This document shows positions 32,472-41,779 of a DNA stretch of 64,000 nt, piece after piece. The notes under the pieces are model-generated. The model was not told the DNA's origin, made no database searches, and worked only from the letters and a program-made list of their open reading frames with translations. Numbering within the stretch: position 1 is the first letter of the stretch; each line of letters begins with the position of its first letter. A program made the position numbers and the translations under genes. Source of the DNA: Streptomyces sp. SID12488 (GTDB lineage Bacteria; Actinomycetota; Actinomycetes; Streptomycetales; Streptomycetaceae); the NCBI RefSeq assembly GCF_010548275.1, contig NZ_JAAGLT010000036.1:1-64000 (forward strand), written 5' to 3'.

Positions 32472-34821
32472 GCCTACGCCTCCGGGCGTCTATGAGCATC
32501 TCCTGGACGTTCCGCAGTGGCTGGCTCTCGGAGTCCGTCGCGTGCCGGGTCCATTCACCGTCCGGGCCCAGGTGCCAGGACTGGGTGGTGTCGGACATGC
32601 CGGTTTCCAGCAACCGGTTGATCGAGGCCCGGTGGGTCGGGTCCGTGACCCTGACGAGTGCCTCGATGCGGCGGTCGAGGTTGCGGTGCATCATGTCGGC
32701 GCTGCCGAACCACACCTCGGGCTCGCCGCCGTTGCCGAAGATGAAGACCCGGGAGTGTTCGAGGAAGCGGCCGAGGACGGAACGGACCCGTACGTTCTCG
32801 GAGAGCCCCGGGACTCCCGGCCGTACGGCGCAGATGCCGCGCACCCAGATGTCGCACGGGACACCTGCCTGGGAGGCGCGGTACAGCGAGTCGATGAGCG
32901 CCTCGTCCACCATCGAGTTGACCTTGATACGGACATACGCGGGACGTCCGGCACGGTGGTGCTGGACCTCCTTGTTGATCCGCGAGATCAGGCCGTCCCG
33001 CAGGGACTTGGGGGCGACCAGCAGACGGCGGTAGGTCTCCCGGCGGGAGTAGCCGGACAGCCGGTTGAACAGGTCCGAGAGGTCCGCGCCCACCTGCTGG
33101 TCCGCCGTCAGCAGGCCCAGGTCCTCGTAGAGGCGGGCCGTCTTGGGGTGGTAGTTGCCGGTGCCGACGTGGGAGTAGCGGCGCAGCGTGTCGCCCTCCT
33201 GGCGGACCACCAGGGACAGCTTGCAGTGGGTCTTCAGACCGACGAGGCCGTAGACGACGTGGCAGCCGGACGCCTCCAGCTTGCGCGCCCACTTGATGTT
33301 GGCCTGCTCGTCGAAGCGGGCCTTGATCTCGACGAGGACGAGGACCTGCTTGCCGGCCTCGGCGGCCTCGATCAGGGCGTCCACGATCGGGGAGTCGCCC
33401 GAGGTCCGGTACAGGGTCTGCTTGATGGCGAGGACGTCGTCGTCGAGCGCGGCCTGTTCCAGGAAGGCCTGGACGGAGGTGGAGAAGCTGTCGTACGGGT
33501 GGTGGAGGAGGACGTCCCGTTCGCGCAGGGCCGCGAAGATGTCCGGCGCGGACGACGACTCGACCTCGGCCAGGTCGCGGTGGGTGCCGGCGATGAACTT
33601 GGGGAACTTCAGCTCGGGCCGGTCGAGGGAGGAGATGCCGAAGAGGCCGGTGAGGTCGAGGGGACCCGGCAGCGGGTACACCTCGGCCTCGGTGATGTTC
33701 AACTCCCGTACCAGCAGGTCGAGTACGTACCGGTCGATGGACTCCTCGACCTCCAGACGCACCGGCGGCCCGAAGCGGCGCCGCATCAGTTCCTTCTCCA
33801 GGGCCTGGAGGAGGTTCTCGGCGTCGTCCTCCTCGACCTCCAGGTCCTCGTTGCGGGTGAGGCGGAAGGCGTGGTGCTCCAGGACCTCCATGCCGGGGAA
33901 CAGCTCTTCGAGGTGCGCGGCGATGACGTCCTCGATGGGCACGTACCGGCTCGGGGAGGCCTCCAGGAAGCGGGACAGCAGCGGCGGCACCTTCACGCGC
34001 GCGAAGTGGCGGTGTCCGCTCACCGGGTTGCGGACGATCACCGCGAGGTTCAGGGAGAGACCCGAGATGTACGGGAAGGGGTGCGCAGGGTCGACGGCCA
34101 GCGGGGTGAGGACCGGGAAGATCTGGTGGCGGAAGAGGGTGAACAGGCGGGCCTGCTCCTTCTCCGTCAGCTCGCTCCAGCGGACCAGGTGCACGCCCTC
34201 CTCGGCGAGCGCCGGGGCCACGTCCTCCTGGTAGCAGGCGGCGTGCCGGGCCATCAGCTCGCGGGAGCGGGCCCAGATCATCTCCAGCACCTCGCGGGGC
34301 TGGAGACCGGAGGCGGAACGGGTGGCCACGCCGGTGGCTATCCGGCGCTTCAGACCGGCCACCCGGACCATGAAGAACTCGTCCAGATTGCTGGCGAAGA
34401 TCGCCAGGAAGTTAGCCCGTTCGAGGAGGGGTGTATTGGGATCCTCGGCCAGTTCGAGCACCCGCTCGTTGAACGCGAGCCAGCTGCGCTCCCGGTCGAG
34501 GAAGCGGCCCTGCGGCAGCAGCTCGCCGTCGTAGGGTGCCTCCTCGTACTCGTCGAGGTCGGCGTCGATGTCGGGTTCCAGGTCGGAGACCACGGCCGAC
34601 ACCGTGTGCGGGCGGTGGGAGGTCAGGGAACCGACGGACGGCTGCGCGTGCTGTACCTGCGACTGGGCGTTTGGCTGGCTCATGACCCCATTGTTCCGCG
34701 CCTCGCCCGGTACGGGCGCGTCGGAGCGTGCGGGCGGGAGCGCGGCGGGGGCGATCCGGTCGGCTCCGGTCCCGTTGGTGCCCTCGGGGGGCGGCGAAGG
34801 CTCAGGCACGGCGGGCGTCAT
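32452..34821 (-). CDS. ppk: polyphosphate kinase
   Basis: The 789-residue enzyme makes polyphosphate from ATP. The PPK1 N, middle and C domains are complete: ERSWLAFNERVLELA at the start, two catalytic His in VGTGNYHPKT and FGSADMMHRNLDRRIE. The first 46 residues before MSQPN are Pro/Ala-rich; ATG 34821 follows GAGG by 9 nt and the start at 34683 is an alternative giving 743 residues. It heads the ppk-CHAD-Nudix operon. PhoP control is known for ppk of Streptomyces but I did not see a clear PHO box here. Confidence 0.95.
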   Translation of the reverse strand: MTPAVPEPSPPPEGTNGTGADRIAPAALPPARSDAPVPGEARNNGVMSQPNAQSQVQHAQPSVGSLTSHRPHTVSAVVSDLEPDIDADLDEYEEAPYDGELLPQGRFLDRERSWLAFNERVLELAEDPNTPLLERANFLAIFASNLDEFFMVRVAGLKRRIATGVATRSASGLQPREVLEMIWARSRELMARHAACYQEDVAPALAEEGVHLVRWSELTEKEQARLFTLFRHQIFPVLTPLAVDPAHPFPYISGLSLNLAVIVRNPVSGHRHFARVKVPPLLSRFLEASPSRYVPIEDVIAAHLEELFPGMEVLEHHAFRLTRNEDLEVEEDDAENLLQALEKELMRRRFGPPVRLEVEESIDRYVLDLLVRELNITEAEVYPLPGPLDLTGLFGISSLDRPELKFPKFIAGTHRDLAEVESSSAPDIFAALRERDVLLHHPYDSFSTSVQAFLEQAALDDDVLAIKQTLYRTSGDSPIVDALIEAAEAGKQVLVLVEIKARFDEQANIKWARKLEASGCHVVYGLVGLKTHCKLSLVVRQEGDTLRRYSHVGTGNYHPKTARLYEDLGLLTADQQVGADLSDLFNRLSGYSRRETYRRLLVAPKSLRDGLISRINKEVQHHRAGRPAYVRIKVNSMVDEALIDSLYRASQAGVPCDIWVRGICAVRPGVPGLSENVRVRSVLGRFLEHSRVFIFGNGGEPEVWFGSADMMHRNLDRRIEALVRVTDPTHRASINRLLETGMSDTTQSWHLGPDGEWTRHATDSESQPLRNVQEMLIDARRRRRGTATP

Positions 34822-34902
34822 TGGGTGAGCCTCGCAAGCCTGGCTGAATCACTGGTTACGGGGACATGACGTGCGGGATATCGGGGGGCGGCTCGCGGGG
34901 GT

Positions 34903-34936
34903 GGGTGCCCCTTCTTCCGCTGCGGAAGGGGCACCC
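34903..34936 (-). terminator. terminator of the YtrA-type ABC operon
   Basis: GGGTGCCCCTTC and GAAGGGGCACCC form a 12-bp stem about 20 bp after the last gene of the minus-strand operon. Confidence 0.85.
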
Positions 34937-34956
34937 GCGGATGGGTGGGCGGGCGC

Positions 34957-35949
34957 TCAGCCCGTGCGGCGGCGCAGCAGCCAGAAGGCGGCGGCCGTCA
35001 CGGCGGCGGCGACGGCGAGGACGACTCCGGTCTCCATGAGCTGGAGGGGCCAGAAGTGGGAGGACGGGTGGTAGTCGCGGTAGAAGCCGACGACGTCGTG
35101 GTCGGCGAGGCACTGGGTGTCGACGACGCAGATGGGGTCGCTGATGTGCTTCCCGGTGGAGGTCAGGGCGCCGTCGCCGACGACCATGCCGATGTAGTCC
35201 GGGTAGTCGTCCTTGCTGGTCAGGGTCTTGACCGGCCAGAGTTGCGGACGAAGTGACGAGATCACGTACACCAGGGCCATGAAGGCGAAGAAGGTGCCGC
35301 CGGAGGCGGCCATGGACCGCTGGACGACCAGTCCCGTCAGGGCGCCGACGGCCAGGCCGAGCAGTGCGTATGCGGGGGCGAGGGTGCCGTTCGCGACGTA
35401 GGTGCTCTCGTCGTACCAGTGCCGGATGCCCATGCCATGGAACAGCTCGGTGTGCGCGCCCCACGCCAGGCGGTGCAGCAGTACGAGGACGAGGGTGCCC
35501 GCGGTGAGCAGCGCGGCCGGTACGGCGAGTTTGGCGGCGAGCCAGCGTGCTGGGGACACGGACTGGGTCCAGGCCAGCTGGGCGGTGCCGTTCTCCAGCT
35601 CGCGGCCGATGAGCGAGGTGCCGGCCCAGAGGGCGGTGAGCAGTGGTACGAAGCTGATGAGGCCGCCGCTGATGGTGTTGGCGGTGTCGTAGCGGGCTTG
35701 GGCGGGGCCGCTGTAGTCGCAGCTGTCGCTGAGGTTCCCGCCGGCGCAGCCCTTCCGGACGAACTCGGCGAAGGCCGCGTCGGCTCCCCAGCCGTACATC
35801 CACAGCAGCACGCCGGCGGCCACGGCGATCAGCAGCAGCCAGAACCAGAGGGCCGAGCGGTGCAGGCGGAGTGTGGCCCGGACGAGACCCTGGACGGCGC
35901 CGGTGCGCTGCGGTCTCGCAGGTGTCGCGAGTGCGGTGGTGGTGGTCAT
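34957..35949 (-). CDS. ABC transporter permease (paralogue 2)
   Basis: The 330-residue membrane protein has about six helices, two extracytoplasmic loops with paired Cys (KGCAGGNLSDSC and CVVDTQC) and the ABC-2-type motif LIGRELENGTAQLAWTQSVS. It shares that motif and the C-terminal FYRDYHPSSHFWPLQL with the gene just upstream, so the two are tandem paralogues. It overlaps its neighbour by 4 bp. Together with the ATPase it likely exports a toxic or cell-envelope compound. The substrate is not identifiable. Confidence 0.82.
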   Translation of the reverse strand: MTTTTALATPARPQRTGAVQGLVRATLRLHRSALWFWLLLIAVAAGVLLWMYGWGADAAFAEFVRKGCAGGNLSDSCDYSGPAQARYDTANTISGGLISFVPLLTALWAGTSLIGRELENGTAQLAWTQSVSPARWLAAKLAVPAALLTAGTLVLVLLHRLAWGAHTELFHGMGIRHWYDESTYVANGTLAPAYALLGLAVGALTGLVVQRSMAASGGTFFAFMALVYVISSLRPQLWPVKTLTSKDDYPDYIGMVVGDGALTSTGKHISDPICVVDTQCLADHDVVGFYRDYHPSSHFWPLQLMETGVVLAVAAAVTAAAFWLLRRRTG

Positions 35950-36946
35950 ACGGAGGCTCCCGTGCGGCGCTTGAGCAGGGCGAACGCGATCAGCGCGGCC
36001 ACCGCGGTGAGGGCGAGGAGGATGCCGGTCTCCACAAGCTGGAGGGGCCAGAAGTGGGAGGCGGGGTGGTAGTCGCGGTATTCGCCGACGACGTCGTTGC
36101 GGGTGAGGCACGCGGCCCGGTCGCCGCACAGCACGTCGGGGAGACGTGCGCCGGTGGAGGTGTAGGAGCCCTCGCCGACCGGCAGGCCGAGGTAGCCGGA
36201 GAACTCGCCCGTGACCTTCCGGGTCTCGGCGGCCCACAGGTGTGGACGCAGGGACTGGAAGTACTGCAGGCCGAATCCGGTGCTGAACATGGAGACGCCG
36301 AGAGCGGGCGCCGAACGGCGCGCGACCATGCCCACGAGGACGCCGAAGGCCAGCCCGAACAGGGCGTAGACGGTGGCCAGGACGCCGTTGGCGTTGAAGA
36401 TCTGGCTGTCGGACCAGTTCCAGCTGTCGCCCCGCAGCTCGGGATCGGCCGTCCACATCATGCGGTGCAGCAGGGTGAGCGGGAGCATGCCCGCGACGAT
36501 CAGTACGGCGGGCACGGCGAGTTTGGCGGCGAGCCAGCGTGCCGGGGACACGGACTGCGTCCAGGCCAGCTGGGCCGTGCCGTCCTCCAGCTCGCGGCCG
36601 ATGAGCGAGCCGCCCGCCCAGGTGGCGATCATGATCGGGGCGAGGGCGATCATGGAGCTGCCGAGGGCGACGCCCGAGTCCCAGCGGGCTCCGTGCGTGC
36701 CCAGCTCGTCGCAGCCGAGGTTGGGCATGCCGCCGTCACGGCAGCCCGAGCGCATCAGCTCGTCCATGGCCGCGTTCGCGCCCGGCCCGTACGTCCACAG
36801 GAGCACGACGGCGACCACGGCGACGTACAGCAGCCAGAACCAGAGTGCGGCCCGGTGTACGCGCAGCAGGGTCCAGGTGAGGCCGTGGAGACGGCCGGTG
36901 CGCTGCGCCGCGGGTCGCTCGGGTGCCGCGAGTGCGGCGGTGGCGG

Positions 36947-36950
<4 letters not shown>
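35946..36950 (-). CDS. ABC transporter permease (paralogue 1)
   Basis: This 334-residue permease is the sister of the next gene. It has the same LIGRELEDGTAQLAWTQSVS block and the DYHPASHFWPLQL tail, and two Cys pairs in the predicted outer loops (SGCRDGGMPNLGC and CGDRAAC). Both starts and stops are joined by ATGA overlaps with the ATPase gene and the second permease. Two different permeases suggest a heterodimeric transporter. Confidence 0.83.
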
Positions 36951-37839
<889 letters not shown>

Positions 37840-37843
<4 letters not shown>

Positions 37844-38241
37844 CCCTGGTCCCCCTTGAACTGCGTGTCGGCGAAATGTGTGTCGAGTACGGAGGTGAAC
37901 AGCGCGGCCACGTCGTCCCGTTCGAGTCCGGCGTCGCGGGCGCGGCCGGCCCAGTCGGCCAGTTCGGCGCCGAACGGGGAGTCCGCCGGGGCGGCCCCCA
38001 GCGACTTGCGGACGAACGTGCCGAGGCCCCGCCGTGCCTCGACCAGGCCTTCGCGTTCCAGCTCGCGGTAGGCCTTCAGGACGGTGTTCGGATTGATGGC
38101 GGTGGCCTCCACGACCTCACGGGCCGTGGGCAGCTTGTCGCCGGGTTCCAACAGGCCAAGGCGTAGGGCCTGTTTGGTCTGCTGGACGATCTGCAGATAG
38201 GTGGCGACGCCGGTGCGTCTGTCGATGCGGTACTCGACCAC
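37840..38241 (-). CDS. GntR-family repressor, YtrA type
   Basis: The 133-residue repressor has a winged helix with YLQIVQQTKQALRLGLLEPGDKLPTAREVVEATAINPNTVLKAYREL in which DKLPTAREV and PNTVLKAYREL are the GntR hallmarks, and a short C-terminal dimer domain. YtrA regulators control ABC operons like this one. I prefer GTG 38241 over GTG 38253, because the upstream one falls inside the operator. It is the first gene of a four-gene ATGA-linked operon and probably represses it. Confidence 0.87.
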
Positions 38242-38252
38242 TCGTACAACCA

Positions 38253-38280
38253 CCCTTTCACTAATTGAGTAGTGAAAGGG
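38253..38280. promoter_or_regulatory. YtrA-type operator
   Basis: A perfect 11-bp inverted repeat (CCCTTTCACTA / TAGTGAAAGGG) with a 6-bp spacer covers the promoter-proximal region, with a TTGACA-like sequence at about 38303-38308. It is the likely GntR binding site. Confidence 0.88.
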
Positions 38281-38359
38281 TGACCCAAGAGAGGGGGCGG
38301 TGTCAAGATCACCGCCCCCATCACGTGTTTCGGGGGTTCATCTGTTTCGAGGAGTTGTC

Positions 38360-39295
38360 TCAGGACTCGGTGCGGTACATCAGGTCCGTCTCGTGGGTCT
38401 CGAAGCCCAGCCGCTCGTACAGCGCCACCGCCGCCGTGTTGTCCGCGTCGACGTACAGCATCGCCGTGGGTAGCCCGCGCTGTGCGAGGTGGCGCAGGCC
38501 GATCGTCGTCAGCGCCCGGCCGAGGCCACCGCCCTGGGCCCCCGGGCGCAGGCCGATGACGTACACCTCACCGAGGCCCTCCGCCGCGTGCGTCTTCGTC
38601 CAGTGGAAGCCGATGAGTTCGCCGTCGCGGAAGGCGAGGAAGAAGCCCTCCGGGTCGAACCAGGCCTCGGCCATGCGGTCTTCGAGGTCGCGCTGGGTGA
38701 GGGAGCCCTGTTCGGGGTGGTGGGCGAAGGCGGCGGCGTTCACGGCGAGCCAGGCCGCGTCGTCCTCGCCGGGCACGAAGGTCCGTACCGTCACATCCTC
38801 CGGGAGCTTCGGCTCGGGCAGCTCCAGGTCGGTCAACGGCCGCCGCAGCTGGCGCAGTTCGCGGAAGAGGGCGAGGCCGAGGACCTGGGCCAGGTGCCGG
38901 GCGGCGGAGTGGGCGCCGTGCGCCCAGACGCGCAGCCGCTTGCCGGAGGCGGCCAGCAGGGCCGAGCCGAGGGCACGTCCGTGACCGTGACCGCGGTGGG
39001 CCGGGTGGATGACCAGTTCGGCGGCCGGCGCCTCGACCGGGTCGGTGTCCTCCAACTGTGCGTAGCCGACGATCTCGCCGCCGGCGAGCAGGAGGAAGTG
39101 CGACACGCCCTCGCGGGCGCCCCCGCGCATCTGCAGCCGCCCCTGCTCGGACACCGCCTGCTGGCCGTCGGCCCGGGCGGCGTCCGCAAGCAGTGCGAGG
39201 ACTGCGTCGGCCTGCTCGGGAGTGAGGGCGGCCAGGGTGTCGATGGAACGAGACAGGTCGGGGGAGCCGGGGCGCGCGGTGTCGTCGCTGGTCAT
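38360..39295 (-). CDS. mshD: mycothiol synthase
   Basis: The 311-residue protein is a tandem GNAT acetyltransferase that adds acetate to Cys-GlcN-Ins in the last step of mycothiol synthesis. Both acetyl-CoA loops are seen: RGHGHGRALGSAL in the N-terminal half and GAQGGGLGRALTTIGL in the C-terminal half. The C-terminal sequence VYVIGLRP is the conserved MshD block. The start at ATG 39295 removes a poor upstream extension. Mycothiol is found only in actinobacteria, which supports the host assignment. Confidence 0.94.
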   Translation of the reverse strand: MTSDDTARPGSPDLSRSIDTLAALTPEQADAVLALLADAARADGQQAVSEQGRLQMRGGAREGVSHFLLLAGGEIVGYAQLEDTDPVEAPAAELVIHPAHRGHGHGRALGSALLAASGKRLRVWAHGAHSAARHLAQVLGLALFRELRQLRRPLTDLELPEPKLPEDVTVRTFVPGEDDAAWLAVNAAAFAHHPEQGSLTQRDLEDRMAEAWFDPEGFFLAFRDGELIGFHWTKTHAAEGLGEVYVIGLRPGAQGGGLGRALTTIGLRHLAQRGLPTAMLYVDADNTAAVALYERLGFETHETDLMYRTES

Positions 39296-39507
39296 GGCTA
39301 CGAGGGTAAGGCCTGCCCGTTTCATGGTGAATCTCCCGAGGAGGCAACCGTTCCGTAACCCTGAACCCCTGTCGCGCTACGCGCGTTGACTCTAGGCTGC
39401 GCCGGGACGGGACTGAATTCTCACGTTCTTCTTACGTCGCCCTTTCCTCGGGCGTCTTCAGGTTTTCCCACAGTCTTCCCAACCTCGCTCACTTCAGGGG
39501 GGCACCC

Positions 39508-41328
39508 ATGCCAGCCACACCCCAGCCGTACCACCGCCGCAGACGCCGTACGCGCGTGCTGCTCGCCGGCGTCGCCGGTATCGCCACGGTCGGCGCTCTC
39601 GCCGCCGCCGCTCTCCCGGCCAGCGCCGGCGACAGTGCGTCCAAGCCCGGCGGCAAGGGCCACAGCAAGCCGAGCCGCTACCAGGACGTGCAGCTGCTGT
39701 CCTTCAACGACCTGCACGGCAACCTCGAGCCGCCGTCCGGTTCCTCCGGCCGGGTCACCGAACTCCAGGCCGACGGCACGACGAAGACGATCGACGCGGG
39801 TGGTGTCGAGTACCTCGCCACGCACCTGCGCGAGGCGCGCGGGGACAACCCGTACTCGATCACGGCGGCCGGCGGCGACATGGTCGGTGCCTCCCCGCTG
39901 ATCTCGGGCCTCTTCCACGACGAGCCCACCATCGAGGCGCTGAACGAACTCGACCTCGACGTCACCTCCGTCGGCAACCACGAGTTCGACGAGGGCGCCA
40001 AGGAGCTGGGCCGCCTGCAGAAAGGCGGCTGTCACCCGACCGACGGCTGCTACGTCAAGGGAAAGAAGTTCAAGGGCGCGGACTTCCCCTACCTCGCGGC
40101 GAACGTGCTCGACGCGAAGACCAAGAAGCCGATCCTCAAGCCCTACTGGGTGTGGAAGAACAACGGCGTCAAGATCGGCTTCATCGGCGTGACCCTCGAG
40201 GACACCCCGGGTGTCGTCTCCGCCGAGGGCGTGAAGGGCCTCAAGTTCAAGGACGAGGTCGAGACGATCAACAAGTACGCCAAGGAGCTGGAGAAGCAGG
40301 GCGTCAAGTCGGTCGTCGCGCTGATCCATGAGGGCGGCCTCCCGGCCTCGACGGCCTACAACTACGACTGCAACGCGGCGGGCGGCTCCGGCATCTCCGG
40401 TCCGATCGTCGACATCGCGAAGAACATCACCCCGAAGGTCGACGCGCTGGTCACCGGCCACACGCACGCCGCGTACGCCTGCACGATCCCGGACCCGTCG
40501 GGCAAGCCGCGCACGGTCACCTCGGCCGCGTCCTTCGGCCGCCTGTACACGGACACCACGCTGACGTACGACCGCAAGACGGGTGACATCGCCCGTACGG
40601 CCGTCCGTTCCGCGAACCACGTGGTCACCCGGACCGTCGCCAAGGCCGCGGACATGACCGCCCTGATCGCCCGGTGGAACACCCTCGCGGCGCCCATCGG
40701 CAACCGCGCGATCGGCTACATCTCCGGCGACATCAACAACACCGGCACCGAGTCCCCGATGGGCGACCTCATCGCCGACTCGCAGCTGGCGTACGGCAAG
40801 AAGCTCGACCCGGAGACCGACCTCGCGCTGATGAACCCGGGCGGGATCCGCGCGGGGCTCACCTTCGCGGCCAAGGGTGCCGAGGGCGACGGTGTCGTCA
40901 CCTACGCCGAGGGCTTCACGGTCCAGCCGTTCTCCAACACGGTGAACCTCCAGAACTTCACCGGCGCGCAGATCGTCTCCGTACTCCAGGAGCAGGTGAG
41001 CGGCACGAACGCGGCCTCTCCGAAGGTGCTCCAGGTGTCGTCGGGGCTCACCTACACCCTTGACCTGACGAAGGCCGGCGCCGCGCGTCTGGTCGCCGAC
41101 TCGGTCAGGCTGAACGGTGCGGCGATCGACCCGGCCGCCTCCTACCGCGTCGCGACGAACAACTTCCTCGCGGGCGGTGGCGACGGCTTCCCGACGCTGG
41201 GCCAGGGCACGAACGACCTGGTCGGCGCGGACGACCTCGCGGTGCTGGCGGAGTACCTGACCGCCAACTCCACGCCGACGACGCCGATCGCGCCTCCGGC
41301 GGCGAAGCGGATCACGGTCGTGCAGTAA
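39508..41328 (+). CDS. secreted 5'-nucleotidase / metallophosphoesterase
   Basis: The 606-residue exported enzyme has a signal peptide ending PASAG, a calcineurin-type catalytic domain and the 5_nucleotid_C domain. Metal ligands are visible: SFNDLHGN, GGDMVGAS, GNHEFDEG and GHTHAAY. The C-terminal domain carries the substrate pocket sequence NNFLAGGGDGF. It removes phosphate from nucleotides outside the cell, so phosphate could enter through Pst. AGGGGGG lies 6 nt before the ATG, and a strong terminator follows. Confidence 0.93.
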   Translation: MPATPQPYHRRRRRTRVLLAGVAGIATVGALAAAALPASAGDSASKPGGKGHSKPSRYQDVQLLSFNDLHGNLEPPSGSSGRVTELQADGTTKTIDAGGVEYLATHLREARGDNPYSITAAGGDMVGASPLISGLFHDEPTIEALNELDLDVTSVGNHEFDEGAKELGRLQKGGCHPTDGCYVKGKKFKGADFPYLAANVLDAKTKKPILKPYWVWKNNGVKIGFIGVTLEDTPGVVSAEGVKGLKFKDEVETINKYAKELEKQGVKSVVALIHEGGLPASTAYNYDCNAAGGSGISGPIVDIAKNITPKVDALVTGHTHAAYACTIPDPSGKPRTVTSAASFGRLYTDTTLTYDRKTGDIARTAVRSANHVVTRTVAKAADMTALIARWNTLAAPIGNRAIGYISGDINNTGTESPMGDLIADSQLAYGKKLDPETDLALMNPGGIRAGLTFAAKGAEGDGVVTYAEGFTVQPFSNTVNLQNFTGAQIVSVLQEQVSGTNAASPKVLQVSSGLTYTLDLTKAGAARLVADSVRLNGAAIDPAASYRVATNNFLAGGGDGFPTLGQGTNDLVGADDLAVLAEYLTANSTPTTPIAPPAAKRITVVQ

Positions 41329-41352
41329 GCAGTAAGCAGTAGTTGTCTGCCG

Positions 41353-41383
41353 AAGGGCCCAAGGCGTATCGCCTTGGGCCCTT
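41353..41383 (+). terminator. terminator of the 5'-nucleotidase gene
   Basis: A 14-bp perfect stem (AAGGGCCCAAGGCG and its complement) with a TAT loop is followed by TTGTAAT. Confidence 0.93.
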
Positions 41384-41557
41384 TGTAATGCCCGTAATAA
41401 GTCCTGTGTGAATAGTGGATCGGTTCCCCGGGGTTCCTGAAAACTGGTCTCAGTTGCAATTAATCGAGGTCTAAGCGGAATTGGCTTTTTCCTCTTGTCG
41501 GGTCCCGTAGTGTTTTCCATGTCGAAACCGAACGACACGAAAAACAAGGAGAATCGC

Positions 41558-41686
41558 ATGAGCTTCCACAAGATCGTCCCTGTCAAGAAGGCCGCCAAGC
41601 CCGCCGCCCCGGCTCCGAAGAAGAAGGCTCCGAAGAAGCCGGCGCCCCGGAAGGTGCAGCGTCGTCCGGTCGGGCACCAGCACTGA
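41558..41686 (+). CDS. tiny Lys/Pro/Ala-rich basic peptide
   Basis: The 42-residue peptide has an N-terminal MSFHKIVPVKK followed by repeats of Ala, Pro and Lys (KKAPKKPAPRK) and ends in GHQH. AAGGAG lies 7 nt before ATG 41558, which supports this start. A TAGTGT -10 at 41508-41513 would put the transcript start at an in-frame ATG at 41519 (55 residues), so a longer leaderless form is possible. It could be a histone-like, nucleic-acid-binding or secreted cationic peptide. A strong hairpin separates it from a type I ABC exporter gene. Confidence 0.62.
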   Translation: MSFHKIVPVKKAAKPAAPAPKKKAPKKPAPRKVQRRPVGHQH

Positions 41687-41695
41687 GACCCGCCA

Positions 41696-41746
41696 TGAGG
41701 CGGGGTCACCGCAGGACGAGCACATCGTCCCGGTGGCCCCGCCTCA
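41696..41746 (+). other. long hairpin between the peptide and exporter genes
   Basis: TGAGGCGGGGTCACCG and CGGTGGCCCCGCCTCA pair with one G-T wobble, and GGACGA/TCGTCC closes the tip. The 51-nt structure begins 10 bp after the peptide stop and lacks a T run. It could limit read-through so that the peptide outweighs the exporter. Confidence 0.8.
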
Positions 41747-41779
41747 GGCGTGTAGGGAGAAAAGGAAGGGGAGTTGAGT

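Noticed and set aside
32392..34869. Long plus-strand frame opposite ppk
   Set aside because: It is a complementary shadow of the ppk gene, with no domain and biased Gly/Val/Arg composition.
34822..34900. PHO box in the ppk promoter
   Set aside because: GCTCACCC near the start resembles one unit, but no second unit at 11-bp spacing is found.
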